Assembly: GCA_031291075.1 (NCBI GenBank) | Contig: JARLJS010000022.1 | Location: 1 to 64,000 of the forward strand | Length of the DNA stretch: 64,000 nt | From: Nevskia sp. | GTDB lineage: Bacteria; Pseudomonadota; Gammaproteobacteria; Nevskiales; Nevskiaceae | Direction: 5' to 3' | In this document: piece by piece, positions 6,933-16,405 of the stretch | Layout: the number at the start of each line of letters is the position of its first letter | Position numbering within the stretch: position 1 is the first letter of the stretch | Notes under the pieces: model-generated | Seen by the model: only the letters and a program-made list of their open reading frames with translations | Told to the model about the DNA's origin: nothing | The model's database searches: none | Translations under genes and position numbers: made by a program

Positions 6933-7799
6933 ATGAAAACCCCAAAGGGCTTGCTGCCGCTGATCGAGGACGGCATCGTCGATCAGGTGTTGCGTCCCCT
7001 CAAGAGCGGCAAGGAAGCATCCGTCTATCTCGTTGCGTGCGGCGATCGCGTCCGCTGTGCCAAGGTCTATAAGGAAGCCCACAACCGCGGCTTTCACAAG
7101 CTGGCCGAGTACCAGGAAGGCCGCAAGGCGCGCGGCAGCCGCGACGCGCGGGCCATGGGCAAGCGCAGCAGGCACGGCCGCCGGGAGCAGGAAGAGGCCT
7201 GGAAGAACGCCGAAGTCGACGCCCTCTACCGCCTCGCCGCCGCCGGCGTGCGCGTGCCCAAGCCGTACGGCTACTTCAACGGCGTCCTCATCATGGAACT
7301 GGTCGCCGACGCCGAAGGTCATCCCGCTCCGCGGCTCAACGATGTGCAGGCCACCCCCGAGCAGGCGCGCGAATGGCACGCCTTCCTCATGCGCCAGATC
7401 GTGCTCATGCTTTGCGCCGGCCTGATCCATGGCGACCTGTCCGAATACAACGTCCTGTTGTCGGCCGATGGCCCGGTCATCATCGATCTGCCGCAAGCCG
7501 TCGATGCCGCCGGCAACAACAACGCCTTCAGCATGCTGCGGCGCGACGTGGAAAACATCACCGCCTGCTGCGGCCGCTTCGCCCCGGATCTGCTGGGTAC
7601 CGAATACGCCTTCGAGATCTGGAAGCTGTTCCAGACCAGTAAGCTGCGCCCCGACAGCGAGCTTACCGGCCGCTTCGTCCACGACCAGGGCGTGGCTGAC
7701 GTCGACGGCGTGCTGGCCCAGATCGAAGAGGCGCGCCAGGAAGCCGAACGCCGCCAGCGCGGACGCGAGGCGGCCGAGGCGGCAGCACTGCGGGACTGA
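6933..7799 (+). CDS. RIO-type serine/threonine protein kinase
   Basis: 288-residue RIO1-like kinase. The flexible nucleotide loop is SGKEASVY (25-32), the ATP-anchoring Lys is in CAKVYK near 44, the catalytic loop is HGDLSEYN (166-173) with the catalytic Asp at 168 and metal-binding Asn at 173, and the metal-binding Asp is in IIDLPQAV near 185, where RIO kinases lack the DFG glycine. A basic insertion (ARGSRDARAMGKRSRHGRR, about 66-84) and an acidic/basic helical tail (EEARQEAERRQRG) could bind RNA. Eukaryotic and archaeal RIO proteins act in small-subunit ribosome maturation; the role of bacterial homologues is poorly known. It is monocistronic. Confidence 0.93.
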   Translation: MKTPKGLLPLIEDGIVDQVLRPLKSGKEASVYLVACGDRVRCAKVYKEAHNRGFHKLAEYQEGRKARGSRDARAMGKRSRHGRREQEEAWKNAEVDALYRLAAAGVRVPKPYGYFNGVLIMELVADAEGHPAPRLNDVQATPEQAREWHAFLMRQIVLMLCAGLIHGDLSEYNVLLSADGPVIIDLPQAVDAAGNNNAFSMLRRDVENITACCGRFAPDLLGTEYAFEIWKLFQTSKLRPDSELTGRFVHDQGVADVDGVLAQIEEARQEAERRQRGREAAEAAALRD

Positions 7800-7842
7800 G
7801 CGGCCGCTGCCCGCGACGCGCGGATTATCGGCCGGGTCCGCT

Positions 7843-8604
7843 TCAGCTATCGAACGGCGCCGCCCGTACCATTCCGGAAAAGCCCAACCGGTCGAGCATC
7901 GCCATGCGCGAATGCGGCCGCAGGGACGACTCGCGCCGGATCCAGCCACCCAGCTCCTGCTTCAGGCCCAGCCGCGGGTAACGCTGTAGCGTGGGCTGCA
8001 CGGCCTGCTGAGGCAGTTGCCGGTAGCGCTGGCCGATCACGTCCAGGGAGGTGCCGGCCTGGAGGTAGTGGGCTTCCCAGCCGAAGCGTTCGCCCGGCAC
8101 GCGGATGTTGAGGTGCAGCAGGATCGCACGCCGGATGCGCTCGGCGCGTTCCGGGGTGGTGGCGGCCAGCACGTCGGCGGAAGCGTGTACCGCGTCGAGG
8201 GTGAAGCATTGCGCCTGGCTGCAGCAGCCGTGGCCGCGCTCGGTGAGGCCGAGGTCGTGCAGCATGGCGGCCACAAACAGCAGCTCCGGGTCCCACTGGC
8301 GGCCATCCAGCTGGCCCAGTAGCGAGGCCCAGATGTAGCTGCGCCGGGAATGGTGGGCGAGCGCGGGGCTGGACCAGCCTTCCAGCCGTTCGACGGCGGT
8401 GCGGGCGAAGGTGCTGTCCGGGTGGACGATGCGGTCGAGGTCCACTCTGTGGAGCTCGCGCGGCTTGCGGCCGGACTGCAGCAGGGACGCGGCGACCACC
8501 CGCAGGCGCGTGCGTACCCCTTCAAGCACATAGCGCCAGCGGTCGGCGCTGCTGAGCCGGCCGTATTGTGCCTCCCACTCCGTACCGCCGATGACCATCG
8601 CCAT
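7843..8604 (-). CDS. HD-domain phosphohydrolase family protein
   Basis: 253 residues. A metal-dependent HD fold is visible: first His in HHSRRSYIW, the His-Asp doublet in MLHDLGL and later His residues in HASADVL and HLNIRV. The overall pattern resembles cyanamide-hydratase-like HD proteins that lack a nucleotide-binding partner domain. The start ATG at 8604 has a good ribosome site (AAGGAG, 7 bases upstream). The gene is divergent from the GlxA-like regulator 107 bases away, which may control it. Substrate unknown. Confidence 0.85.
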   Translation of the reverse strand: MAMVIGGTEWEAQYGRLSSADRWRYVLEGVRTRLRVVAASLLQSGRKPRELHRVDLDRIVHPDSTFARTAVERLEGWSSPALAHHSRRSYIWASLLGQLDGRQWDPELLFVAAMLHDLGLTERGHGCCSQAQCFTLDAVHASADVLAATTPERAERIRRAILLHLNIRVPGERFGWEAHYLQAGTSLDVIGQRYRQLPQQAVQPTLQRYPRLGLKQELGGWIRRESSLRPHSRMAMLDRLGFSGMVRAAPFDS

Positions 8605-8711
8605 GATGTCTCCTTGCAAGGACTGCGATGGGATGACGATAGCTGCGGGGGTGCTTGCGTGATGTTGGCGATAATGACAATCTTCATATGCAGTTCTGCC
8701 AGGCACTGGTT

Positions 8712-9701
8712 ATGAAAGAAATCGTCCTGCTCGCGCTCGAAAACGGCATCGCCTCCACCGTGGTCGGCCCGCTGGAAGTGTTCGCCTACACCGGCGGCAT
8801 GTGGAACTACCTCACCGGCGAGCCGCTGCAGCCGCAGTTCCGCGTGCGCGTGGCTACCGTGGACGGCGCTCCGGTGCGTTCGCGGACCGGGTTGCCGATC
8901 CAGCCGGACTGCGCGATCGGGGAGGTGACGAAGGCCGACGCCATCCTGGTGACCTCGTGCGGCGAGGACGTGGAAGGGACCATCCGCGCCGCCACACCGG
9001 CGGTGGACTGGCTGCGACGGCACTACCAGAAGGGGGCCACGCTCGGCTCCATCTGTTCCGGGCTCGCCGTGCTGGCCATGACCGGACTGCTCGACGGCAA
9101 GCGCGCCACCACCCACTGGGGCATGATCGAGGTGTTCCGCCGGCGCTTTCCCGCCATCCGCCTGCTGCCCGACCAGATCGTGGTGGATGAGGGGCGCCTG
9201 GTCACCGGCGGCGGCGGCTACGCCGGCAACGACCTGTCGCTGTACCTGGTCGAGAAGATGTGCGGCAAGCTGATGGCCAAGCAGTGCGCCGACGCCATGC
9301 TGCTCGAGACCGGGCGCCAGTTGCAGGCCCGCTTTGCCGGCGTGCTCCATCACCGCATGCACCTGGACGAGCGGGTCCAGCGGGTGCAGGACTGGCTGGA
9401 CCGGCATTACATGGAAGAGGTCAACCTGGACGAGCTCGCGGTCCGCCACAATATGAGCCCGCGTAACTTCATCCGCCGCTTCAAGAGCGCCAGCGGGGAG
9501 ACGCCGCTCAACTACCTGCAGAAGCTGCGCGTGGAGGCTGCCAAGCGCCTGCTGGAGAAGCCCGGCCTGCGCGTGGATGCGATCGCCGGCAAAGTCGGCT
9601 ACCGGACCGAGGCCCACTTCCGCCAATTGTTCAAGCGCTATACCTCGTACACGCCGGCGGCCTATCGTTCGCGTTACGCTGTCGCCGGCATGGGCCGGTA
9701 G
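8712..9701 (+). CDS. GlxA-family (DJ-1/PfpI-AraC) transcriptional regulator
   Basis: 329 residues. Residues 1-190 are a class I glutamine-amidotransferase-like DJ-1/PfpI domain with the nucleophile-elbow Cys in [10 protein letters not shown]; residues 220-325 are an AraC-type double helix-turn-helix ([16 protein letters not shown] and [20 protein letters not shown]). The amidase-like domain in this family usually senses ligands rather than catalyses. The start is placed at ATG 8712 (MKEIVLL); 8688 is an alternative. It is divergent from the HD-domain gene and is followed by an ABC exporter 6 bases downstream, so these are candidate targets. Confidence 0.9.
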   Translation: MKEIVLLALENGIASTVVGPLEVFAYTGGMWNYLTGEPLQPQFRVRVATVDGAPVRSRTGLPIQPDCAIGEVTKADAILVTSCGEDVEGTIRAATPAVDWLRRHYQKGATLGSICSGLAVLAMTGLLDGKRATTHWGMIEVFRRRFPAIRLLPDQIVVDEGRLVTGGGGYAGNDLSLYLVEKMCGKLMAKQCADAMLLETGRQLQARFAGVLHHRMHLDERVQRVQDWLDRHYMEEVNLDELAVRHNMSPRNFIRRFKSASGETPLNYLQKLRVEAAKRLLEKPGLRVDAIAGKVGYRTEAHFRQLFKRYTSYTPAAYRSRYAVAGMGR

Positions 9702-9707
9702 GGCAAA

Positions 9708-10658
9708 ATGCACGGCGCCATGTCCACCATCCTCTCCATCGCCAACCTGAGCAAGACCTACGCCTCGGGCCTGACCGCGCTGAACAATGTCAGCCTGGAC
9801 ATCCGCAAGGGCGAGATCTTCGCCCTGCTGGGACCCAACGGCGCCGGCAAGACCACGCTGATCGGCATCGCCTGCGGCATCGTCACGCCCAGCGGCGGCA
9901 GCGTGACGGCGGACGGCCACGACGTGGTGCGCGACTACCGCGCGGCGCGGGCGAAGATCGGCCTGGTGCCGCAGGAGCTCTCCACCGACGCCTTCGAGAC
10001 GGTGCAGGCGACGGTGCGCCTCAGCCGCGGCCTGTTCGGCCGGCCGCCGGACCCCGCCCGCATCGAGCAGGTGCTGCGGGACCTGTCCCTGTGGGACAAG
10101 CGCAACGACCAGATCAAGACCCTGTCCGGCGGCATGAAGCGGCGGGTGATGATCGCCAAGGCCTTGTCGCACGAGCCGCAGATCCTGTTCCTGGACGAGC
10201 CTACCGCCGGCGTGGACGTGGAATTGCGCCGCGACATGTGGGGACTGGTGCGGCGCCTGCGCGACAGCGGCGTGACCGTCATCCTCACCACCCATTACAT
10301 CGACGAGGCCGAGGAGATGGCCGACCGTATCGGCGTGATCAACAAGGGCAGCCTGATCCTGGTGGAGGAGAAGGCGGCGCTGATGAAGAAGCTGGGCCGC
10401 AAGCAGCTCACGCTGCACCTGCAGCAGGCGCTGCCGGCGGTGCCGGCCGAACTGGGCGGCTGGAACCTGCAGCTCAGGTCGGCCGGCGAGGAGCTGGAGT
10501 ACAGCTTCGACGCGGCCGCGGAGGATACCGGCGTGCCGGCACTGCTCAAGCGCCTGGGCGAGCTTGGCATCGGCTTCAAGGACCTGAACACGCGCCAGAG
10601 TTCGCTGGAGGAGATCTTCGTCGGACTGGTCAGCGCGCGCGCCGGAGCCGGGGCGTGA
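9708..10658 (+). CDS. ABC-2 type exporter ATP-binding protein (YadG-like)
   Basis: 316 residues. Walker [10 protein letters not shown] near residue 45, Q-loop VPQE, signature LSGGMKRR near 140, Walker [13 protein letters not shown] and switch His in [10 protein letters not shown]. The C-terminal 90 residues form the extension common in DrrA/YadG-type ATPases. A possible ribosome site (TAGGGCAAA) favours the ATG at 9708, with 9720 (MSTILS) as an alternative. The stop overlaps the GTG start of the permease by four bases (GTGA), so the two are one transporter. Cargo cannot be told from sequence; homologues export drugs, lipids or polysaccharide precursors. Confidence 0.93.
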   Translation: MHGAMSTILSIANLSKTYASGLTALNNVSLDIRKGEIFALLGPNGAGKTTLIGIACGIVTPSGGSVTADGHDVVRDYRAARAKIGLVPQELSTDAFETVQATVRLSRGLFGRPPDPARIEQVLRDLSLWDKRNDQIKTLSGGMKRRVMIAKALSHEPQILFLDEPTAGVDVELRRDMWGLVRRLRDSGVTVILTTHYIDEAEEMADRIGVINKGSLILVEEKAALMKKLGRKQLTLHLQQALPAVPAELGGWNLQLRSAGEELEYSFDAAAEDTGVPALLKRLGELGIGFKDLNTRQSSLEEIFVGLVSARAGAGA

Positions 10659-11431
10659 GCGGCCGGGCCTTCAACCGCCACGGCGTGCGCGCCATCTACC
10701 GCTTCGAGATGGCGCGCTTCCGCCGCACCCTGTGGCAGAGCGTGGCCACGCCGGTGATTACCACCTCGCTGTACTTCGTGGTGTTCGGCGCCGCCATCGG
10801 CTCGCGCATGACGCAGGTGCAGGGCGTGCCTTACGGCGCCTTCATCGTGCCGGGGCTGGTGATGCTGTCACTGTTCACCCAGAGCATCCTCAACGCCTCC
10901 TTCGGCATCCACTTCCCGAAGTTCATCGGCACCATCTACGAGATCCTGTCGGCGCCGATCTCGCCGCTGGAGATCGTGCTCGGTTACGTTGGCGCGGCGG
11001 CGACCAAGTCGGTCATGCTCGGCCTGACCATCCTTGCCACCGCGGCGCTGTTCGTGCCGCTGCACATCCTGCACCCGGGCTGGATGGTGGGGTTCCTGGT
11101 CCTGACCGCGGCGAGCTTCAGCCTGTTCGGTTTCATCATCGGCATCTGGGCGCAGAACTTCGAGCAGATGCAGGTCATCCCCATGCTGATCATAACGCCC
11201 CTGACCTTCCTGGGCGGGACGTTCTATTCCATCGACATGCTGCCGCCGTTCTGGCGCACGGTGACCCTGTTCAATCCCCTGGTCTACCTGATCAGCGGGT
11301 TCCGCTGGAGCTTCTACGGCGCCTCCGACGTGGGAGTGAGGGTCAGCCTGGCGATGACGCTGGGCTTCCTGTTGGTCTGCCTGGCAGTGGTGGCCTGGAT
11401 CTTCCGCACCGGGTACCGGCTCAAGAACTGA
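10655..11431 (+). CDS. ABC-2 type exporter permease (YadH-like)
   Basis: 258 residues with six predicted membrane helices, starting after a short cytoplasmic N-terminus ([15 protein letters not shown]) that matches the ABC-2 coupling helix. The ABC-2 signature region ([20 protein letters not shown]) lies near residue 185. Start GTG at 10655, overlapping the ATPase stop. It forms the membrane channel of the transporter with the preceding ATPase. Confidence 0.92.
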   Translation: MSGRAFNRHGVRAIYRFEMARFRRTLWQSVATPVITTSLYFVVFGAAIGSRMTQVQGVPYGAFIVPGLVMLSLFTQSILNASFGIHFPKFIGTIYEILSAPISPLEIVLGYVGAAATKSVMLGLTILATAALFVPLHILHPGWMVGFLVLTAASFSLFGFIIGIWAQNFEQMQVIPMLIITPLTFLGGTFYSIDMLPPFWRTVTLFNPLVYLISGFRWSFYGASDVGVRVSLAMTLGFLLVCLAVVAWIFRTGYRLKN

Positions 11432-11806
11432 GCCATCCGTGTTGGCGCGGACGGCGGACGGTGTAGTAAATTTTTACTTTATGCGGTCCATGTGCCGGTA
11501 TTCTGTGAATTGGTTGGCAGTTTGAATTTGACTGGACGCGCCTGTTCCGGCGACGCTAAGTCAAAGCCGTTTTACGCGCATACCCCCGGGCCCGGCAGCT
11601 CTTTTGCGGCCAGCCAGGCGGCTGCCGACGTGTCGAGGTGAAGGCACGCGACCGCCGCAAACTCTGTCGACGGCATCGCGGTGCGCGCGGCGGCTTCCCG
11701 ATTCTAGGGAAGGACTGCCAGCCAAGGCGGGTTGTGCAGAGGATAAGGACGTACGGCAGCCGGGACACCCACTGGCGGTGCCGTGGCCACAAGGCCCAGT
11801 TTCACG
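11432..11806. other. Intergenic region before the large hybrid kinase
   Basis: No gene supported. An AT-richer island (11464-11535, containing TAAATTTTTACTTTATG and TTGAATTTGACT) probably holds the kinase promoter. An inverted pair GGCAGC / GCTGCC around 11594-11626 could form a hairpin in the leader. Open frames through here lack ribosome sites and domain matches. Confidence 0.4.
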
Positions 11807-14800
11807 ATGCGGGACACACAGCAAGCGATACACGAAGCGCCCGGATTCACCTCCTCTCCCTCAGTTGCAGACGGTGGCCTCGTGGTCCCGTCGGGCATGG
11901 TCAATACCTGGCAGAACCTGGTCGACATCATGGCCCAGGTCATCGGCGTGCCGTCGGCGTTGATCACGCGCCTGGACGGCGACCGCATCGAGGTGCTGGT
12001 CGGCAGCGAGACCGAGCGCAACCCGTATCGTCCGGGCCAGCGCCGGCATCCGCGCGGCTCCGGGCTTTATTGCGAGGCTGTCATCAGCGGCAAGCAGGAG
12101 CTCCACGTCGAGGATGCCCTGGCCGATCCGCGCTGGAGCGGCAATCCCGACCTCCGTTTCAACCTGGTGTCCTACCTGGGCTATCCGATCCTGTGGCCGG
12201 ACCGGCGGCCGTTTGGCACGATCTGCGTGCTGGACGTCAAGCGCAACGACTTTCCCGATGCCCACCGACGCCTGATCCACCAGTTCTGCTACACCATCCA
12301 GAATCATCTGGAGATGATCTACGGCGAGGCGCGCCGCTTCGCCACCGCGGGGAATACGCCCTACGACCGGCTGCTTTCGTTCCTGCCCAACATGGTGTAC
12401 GAGCTGCGCGTCGACCCCGACGGCGGGGCGCGCAAGGTTCTTTACTGCAGCGAGAGGGGAGCCGCCTTTTTCGGCTTGGACATCAGCAGCCCGACGCTCG
12501 GCGCCGATTTCCTCGGGATGATCCATCCAGATGACCGTGATCGCCTGGACGGATACCTGATGGAGTGCGCCCTGGCGCGCCAGCCCTACCAGTCACAGTT
12601 CCGCCTGGTGCTTCCGGGGGGGCGGCTGCGCTGGGTCGACAGCAGGTCCGAGCCGGAACCGGACGGCACCGGCAGGGTGCTGTTCCGCGGTGTGCTCACC
12701 GACATCACCGCGCTGAAGGAGACCGAGGAGGAACTGCGCCTGCAGCAGCAGCGCCTCAAGCTGGCCACCGAGGTCAGCGGCATGGGTGTGTGGGAAATGG
12801 ACATCGCCAGCGGCGTTTCGGTGTGGAACGACCGCATGCTGGAGATCTTCGGCATCGAGCAAGATCAATTCGACGGCCGCAGCAAAGAGTGGGAAAAGCT
12901 CATCCACCCGGAGGACCGGGGCTGGGTGTTCGACGCCGTGCACCGCATGACCGAAGGACGGAACACGAACACCGGTGACCGGCCGCTGCCGGTTCGCATC
13001 GTCACGCCGGCCGGTGAAATCAAGTGGGTCAAGGGTGTGTCGGGCGTGATCTGCGACGAGCAGGGGCGTCCGGTCCGCGCCATCGGCACTGCACTCGACG
13101 TGACCGAGGGCCACCTGCTGGTGCGGCGGCTGGAACAGAGCCACGCGGCGCTCAAGCAGGCGGAACGGCTGGCACGCATCGGCAGCTGGACCTGGGATGT
13201 GGCCAAGGACCACTTCATCTGGTCGGACATGCTGTACGAGATCCTGCAATGGAGCCCGGCCGACCCCACGCCGAACTTCGAAGGATTGCAGCGCATCCTG
13301 ACGCCGGCCAGCTTTGCGCTGGCCCGGGCCACCATGGAGCGCTGCCTGCAAAGCGGCGAAGCGGCCAGCGTCGACCTGGATGCGGTCCGTACCGATGGCG
13401 AGCCTGTCTTCGTCAACGCCAAGGTGCAGGTGGCCCGCGATGCCGGCGGCGTCGTGACCGGCCTGTTCGGCACGGTGCACGACATCACCGAGCTGAAGCA
13501 GAAGGAACGGTACATCCGCAGCCTGAACGAACGCATCCAGCTTGCGGTGAAGGCCGGCGGCGTCGGCATCTGGGACATGGATTTCAGCACCGGCCGTTTC
13601 ATCTGGGACGAGCAGATGCATGCGCTGTACGGCAGGAAGCCGGGCGAGTTGCGCGGTGAGCTGGAGGAGTGGCACGCAGCCGTCCATCCTGACGACGTGG
13701 AGCGGGCCAGCGCCGGCTGGGATCTGTCGGTGAATGCCACCTCGGTGTTCAACGACGAGTTCCGCATCGTGCTGCCGTCAGGCGAGTTGCGCCACATCCG
13801 CGGTCAGGCGCGCGTGTTCCGCCATCCCGACGGCTCGCCGGCGCGGGCGCTGGGCGTCAACTGGGACGTCACCGCGGAACGGCAGGCGGCCGAGGCCTTG
13901 CACAAGGCCAAGCTGGCCGCCGAGGCGGCCGAGCGCGCCAAGGGGCGCTTCCTCGCCATCGTCAGCCACGAGATCCGCACGCCGATGAACGCCGTGCTGG
14001 GCATGACCAGGCTGGCGCTGGGAACGGAGCTCGACACCCGCCAGCGCGGCTACCTGGAGAAGATCGACCGCTCGGCCAAGGCGCTCCTCGCCATCATCAA
14101 CGATGTCCTCGACCTGTCCAAGATCGAGGAGGGCAGGATCGAGCTGGAGGAAACCCGTTTCACCCTGCAATCCGTGATCGAGTCGGTGTCCGCCGTGACC
14201 GCGATCAAGGCGGAGGAGAAGGGGTTGCACCTCGGCTGGACCGTGCAACCCGGCGTTGCCGGCGCCTGGATCGGCGATCCCTTGCGGCTCGGCCAGGTGC
14301 TGATCAACCTGGTGAGCAACGCGGTGAAATTCACCGACGCGGGCGAGGTGGCGGTGAGCATCGCGCTGGAGCCGGAAGCGGAAACGGAGACGTCACCTTG
14401 CCGGACGCTGCGTTTCGACGTGCGCGACACCGGCATCGGCCTCGAGCCAGGCCAGATCGAGCGCTTGTTCCAGGCATTTTCGCAAGCGGACAGCGATACC
14501 AGCCGCAGGTATGGCGGTACCGGCCTCGGTCTGTTCATCTGCAAGCAGCTGGTGGAACTGATGGGCGGCAGCATCCGGGTGGAGAGCAAGCCCGGCCAGG
14601 GCAGCACCTTCAGCTTTACCGTGCGGGTGCAGCCGGCGCAGGCGTCCGGCGCCGGCCCGCGGGACGAGGACGCGCCCATTCCCGAATTGGCGCGGCTGGC
14701 CGGACGGCGCGTATTGGTGGTCGACGACGATGAGCTCAACCGTGAAGTCGCAGCCGGCTTCCTGCTCGCCGCCGGCCTGCTGGTCGACACCGCTGTCGAT

Positions 14801-15604
14801 GGCGTTGACGCGCTGGATATCCTGGACCGCGCGGACGCGCGGTTTTACGACGCGGTGCTGCTGGACCTGCAGATGCCCCGGATGGACGGTGTCGCCACCG
14901 CGCGCGCGATCCGGCAGCGGCAGCAGTGGTCGCGGCTGCCGCTCCTGGCCCTCACCGCCCATCTTCCCGAGCAAAGCCGCCAGGCGGCGCTAGCGGCCGG
15001 GATCGACGCCTGCCTGACCAAGCCGATCGACGAGTCCGTGCTATACCGGACGCTGTTGCAGCTGCTGCCCGGAGAGGCACCGCAAACCCACCGGCCGCCA
15101 CCGGCCGCCGACGCGGCCGAAGACCTGGCCCTGCCGGCGATCCTGCCGGGCGTTGACTTGTCCGCCGCGCTCGCTCGCGTCAACGGCGATCAGGCGTTCC
15201 TGGCCGGGCTGCTGCGGCGCTTCGCGCAGAATCACGCGCCTTCCGCCGCGCAACTGGTCGATGACTACCAGTCCGGTCGCCGCGAAGCGCAGGCAGCGCT
15301 GGCGCATCGGTTGGTGTCGAGCGCGTTCTATCTCGGGGCGGATGGGCTGGCCGGCGCGGCCGCGGAGCTGGAAGCCGTGGTCCGGCGCAACGGGACCGAC
15401 GATGAGCTGGCCGAGTGCAGCATGCAGCTGCATAACCGGCTGGACGACCTCGTACGCGGCCTCGATGCCTGGCTTGCGCGAGGCCGTCGGTCCGTGCCCT
15501 CCGCCAGGGAGAGCGACCGAGGCGCAAGCGCATCGGGCGCGGTATCGAAGGTCGCGCAGGCCGCCGTTGAAGCTGCGGCCACCGCCCAGGCTCGCGGGAG
15601 CTGA
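11807..15604 (+). CDS. Hybrid sensor histidine kinase (GAF-4xPAS-HisKA-HATPase-REC-Hpt)
   Basis: About 1265 residues and no membrane segment, so a cytoplasmic sensor. Order: GAF domain (about 30-180), four PAS/PAC repeats ending near 304, 431, 561 and 691 (each closes with a D(I/V)T motif), HisKA with phospho-acceptor His near 721 (IVSHEIRTP), HATPase with N box LINLVSNAVKF and G box GGTGLGL, receiver with Asp near 1020 (LLDLQMP), and a C-terminal Hpt domain with His near 1167 (AHRL). All phosphorelay residues are present, so it can pass phosphate to an external regulator; none is adjacent. The start is ATG 11807; GTG 11783 is possible. Confidence 0.9.
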   Translation: MRDTQQAIHEAPGFTSSPSVADGGLVVPSGMVNTWQNLVDIMAQVIGVPSALITRLDGDRIEVLVGSETERNPYRPGQRRHPRGSGLYCEAVISGKQELHVEDALADPRWSGNPDLRFNLVSYLGYPILWPDRRPFGTICVLDVKRNDFPDAHRRLIHQFCYTIQNHLEMIYGEARRFATAGNTPYDRLLSFLPNMVYELRVDPDGGARKVLYCSERGAAFFGLDISSPTLGADFLGMIHPDDRDRLDGYLMECALARQPYQSQFRLVLPGGRLRWVDSRSEPEPDGTGRVLFRGVLTDITALKETEEELRLQQQRLKLATEVSGMGVWEMDIASGVSVWNDRMLEIFGIEQDQFDGRSKEWEKLIHPEDRGWVFDAVHRMTEGRNTNTGDRPLPVRIVTPAGEIKWVKGVSGVICDEQGRPVRAIGTALDVTEGHLLVRRLEQSHAALKQAERLARIGSWTWDVAKDHFIWSDMLYEILQWSPADPTPNFEGLQRILTPASFALARATMERCLQSGEAASVDLDAVRTDGEPVFVNAKVQVARDAGGVVTGLFGTVHDITELKQKERYIRSLNERIQLAVKAGGVGIWDMDFSTGRFIWDEQMHALYGRKPGELRGELEEWHAAVHPDDVERASAGWDLSVNATSVFNDEFRIVLPSGELRHIRGQARVFRHPDGSPARALGVNWDVTAERQAAEALHKAKLAAEAAERAKGRFLAIVSHEIRTPMNAVLGMTRLALGTELDTRQRGYLEKIDRSAKALLAIINDVLDLSKIEEGRIELEETRFTLQSVIESVSAVTAIKAEEKGLHLGWTVQPGVAGAWIGDPLRLGQVLINLVSNAVKFTDAGEVAVSIALEPEAETETSPCRTLRFDVRDTGIGLEPGQIERLFQAFSQADSDTSRRYGGTGLGLFICKQLVELMGGSIRVESKPGQGSTFSFTVRVQPAQASGAGPRDEDAPIPELARLAGRRVLVVDDDELNREVAAGFLLAAGLLVDTAVDGVDALDILDRADARFYDAVLLDLQMPRMDGVATARAIRQRQQWSRLPLLALTAHLPEQSRQAALAAGIDACLTKPIDESVLYRTLLQLLPGEAPQTHRPPPAADAAEDLALPAILPGVDLSAALARVNGDQAFLAGLLRRFAQNHAPSAAQLVDDYQSGRREAQAALAHRLVSSAFYLGADGLAGAAAELEAVVRRNGTDDELAECSMQLHNRLDDLVRGLDAWLARGRRSVPSARESDRGASASGAVSKVAQAAVEAAATAQARGS

Positions 15605-15610
15605 GTCGCC

Positions 15611-16306
15611 TCAGCCGCGCGCCGGCCGGTCCCATGCCGCCGGCCGCGGCGGCGGCGTGCGCACGCCCTTGCGTGCGTACATCAGGCTGCCGGCTTGTTT
15701 CGACCACAACGTCAATTGGGCGTGGATCAGGCTGGGGTTCTGGATCACGTGCGCCTGCACGGCCAGTCCGGCGAGCAGGCAGCTCATTTGCAGGAACAGG
15801 GCCTTGGGGTTGGCGCCCGAGCCTGGCGCCGGCTCGAAATAGTGTTCCACCGCCGGCTCGAACACGCCGCGCACCCGTTGCAGCATCTGCCGCAGGGCTT
15901 CGGCCAGCACCGGGTCGCGCTGGCTGGCGATCAGCAGCTCGGTGTAGGCGCGATACATCGGCGTGGCGAACAGGCTGTCCCAGCAGGCCTTGATCAGCGC
16001 CTCGAGCCGGTCGTCCTCCTTCGCCACCGATAGCAGCACCGCACCCAGCGCGCGGTAGCTGCGGCGCATGAGGTCCTCCGCCGCGTCCAGTATCAATGCC
16101 TGCTTGTTGGGGTAGTGATGGACCTGGGCGCCGCGGGAGACGCCGGCGCGCCGGACGATGGAGCTGAGCGTGCTGCCGGCATAGCCTTCCTCGGCCAGGC
16201 TCTCCACCGTGGCGGCGAGGAGCCGCCGGCGCATGGCATTGCTGCGCTCGGCCTGGGTTCGCCGCACGCCGGGCTTGGCGGCGTTCAGCGCGCTTTGAGC
16301 GGACAC
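15611..16306 (-). CDS. TetR-family transcriptional regulator
   Basis: 231 residues. The N-terminal helix-turn-helix is typical (LLAATVESLAEEGYAGSTLSSIVRRAGVSRGAQVHHYPNK, given here as residues about 29-68, with recognition helix SRGAQVHHY). The C-terminal region is a helical ligand pocket ending in a basic Pro/Arg-rich tail. It is divergent from the acyl-CoA dehydrogenase gene, and a perfect 18-bp palindrome lies between them. It therefore likely represses itself and the dehydrogenase, with an acyl-CoA or fatty acid as inducer, by analogy with FadR/PsrA-type TetR regulators. Confidence 0.92.
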   Translation of the reverse strand: MSAQSALNAAKPGVRRTQAERSNAMRRRLLAATVESLAEEGYAGSTLSSIVRRAGVSRGAQVHHYPNKQALILDAAEDLMRRSYRALGAVLLSVAKEDDRLEALIKACWDSLFATPMYRAYTELLIASQRDPVLAEALRQMLQRVRGVFEPAVEHYFEPAPGSGANPKALFLQMSCLLAGLAVQAHVIQNPSLIHAQLTLWSKQAGSLMYARKGVRTPPPRPAAWDRPARG

Positions 16307-16346
16307 CGGCGGTGGCAGTTTGATCGGACTGACATGGCCTAGTATT

Positions 16347-16364
16347 ATACAGTCCGGACTGTAT
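16347..16364. promoter_or_regulatory. Probable TetR operator
   Basis: Perfect 18-bp palindrome ATACAGTCCGGACTGTAT, 41 bases before the TetR start and 42 before the dehydrogenase start. TetR proteins bind such sites as dimers. TTATAC at its left edge could be a -10 element, so binding would block the promoter. Confidence 0.85.
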
Positions 16365-16405
16365 GTAAATTACACTACCAAGCTGGAGACCCAGGTAGAA
16401 AACCC

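Noticed and set aside
8037..10418. Very long minus-strand open frame across the GlxA-like and ABC ATPase genes
   Set aside because: It lies antisense to two well-supported genes with catalytic motifs; its own translation is low-complexity Gln/His/Ala with no family match.
11432..11806. Possible c-di-GMP (GEMM) riboswitch before the large hybrid kinase
   Set aside because: A CAAAGCC element is visible, but the surrounding GEMM core and paired arms are not.
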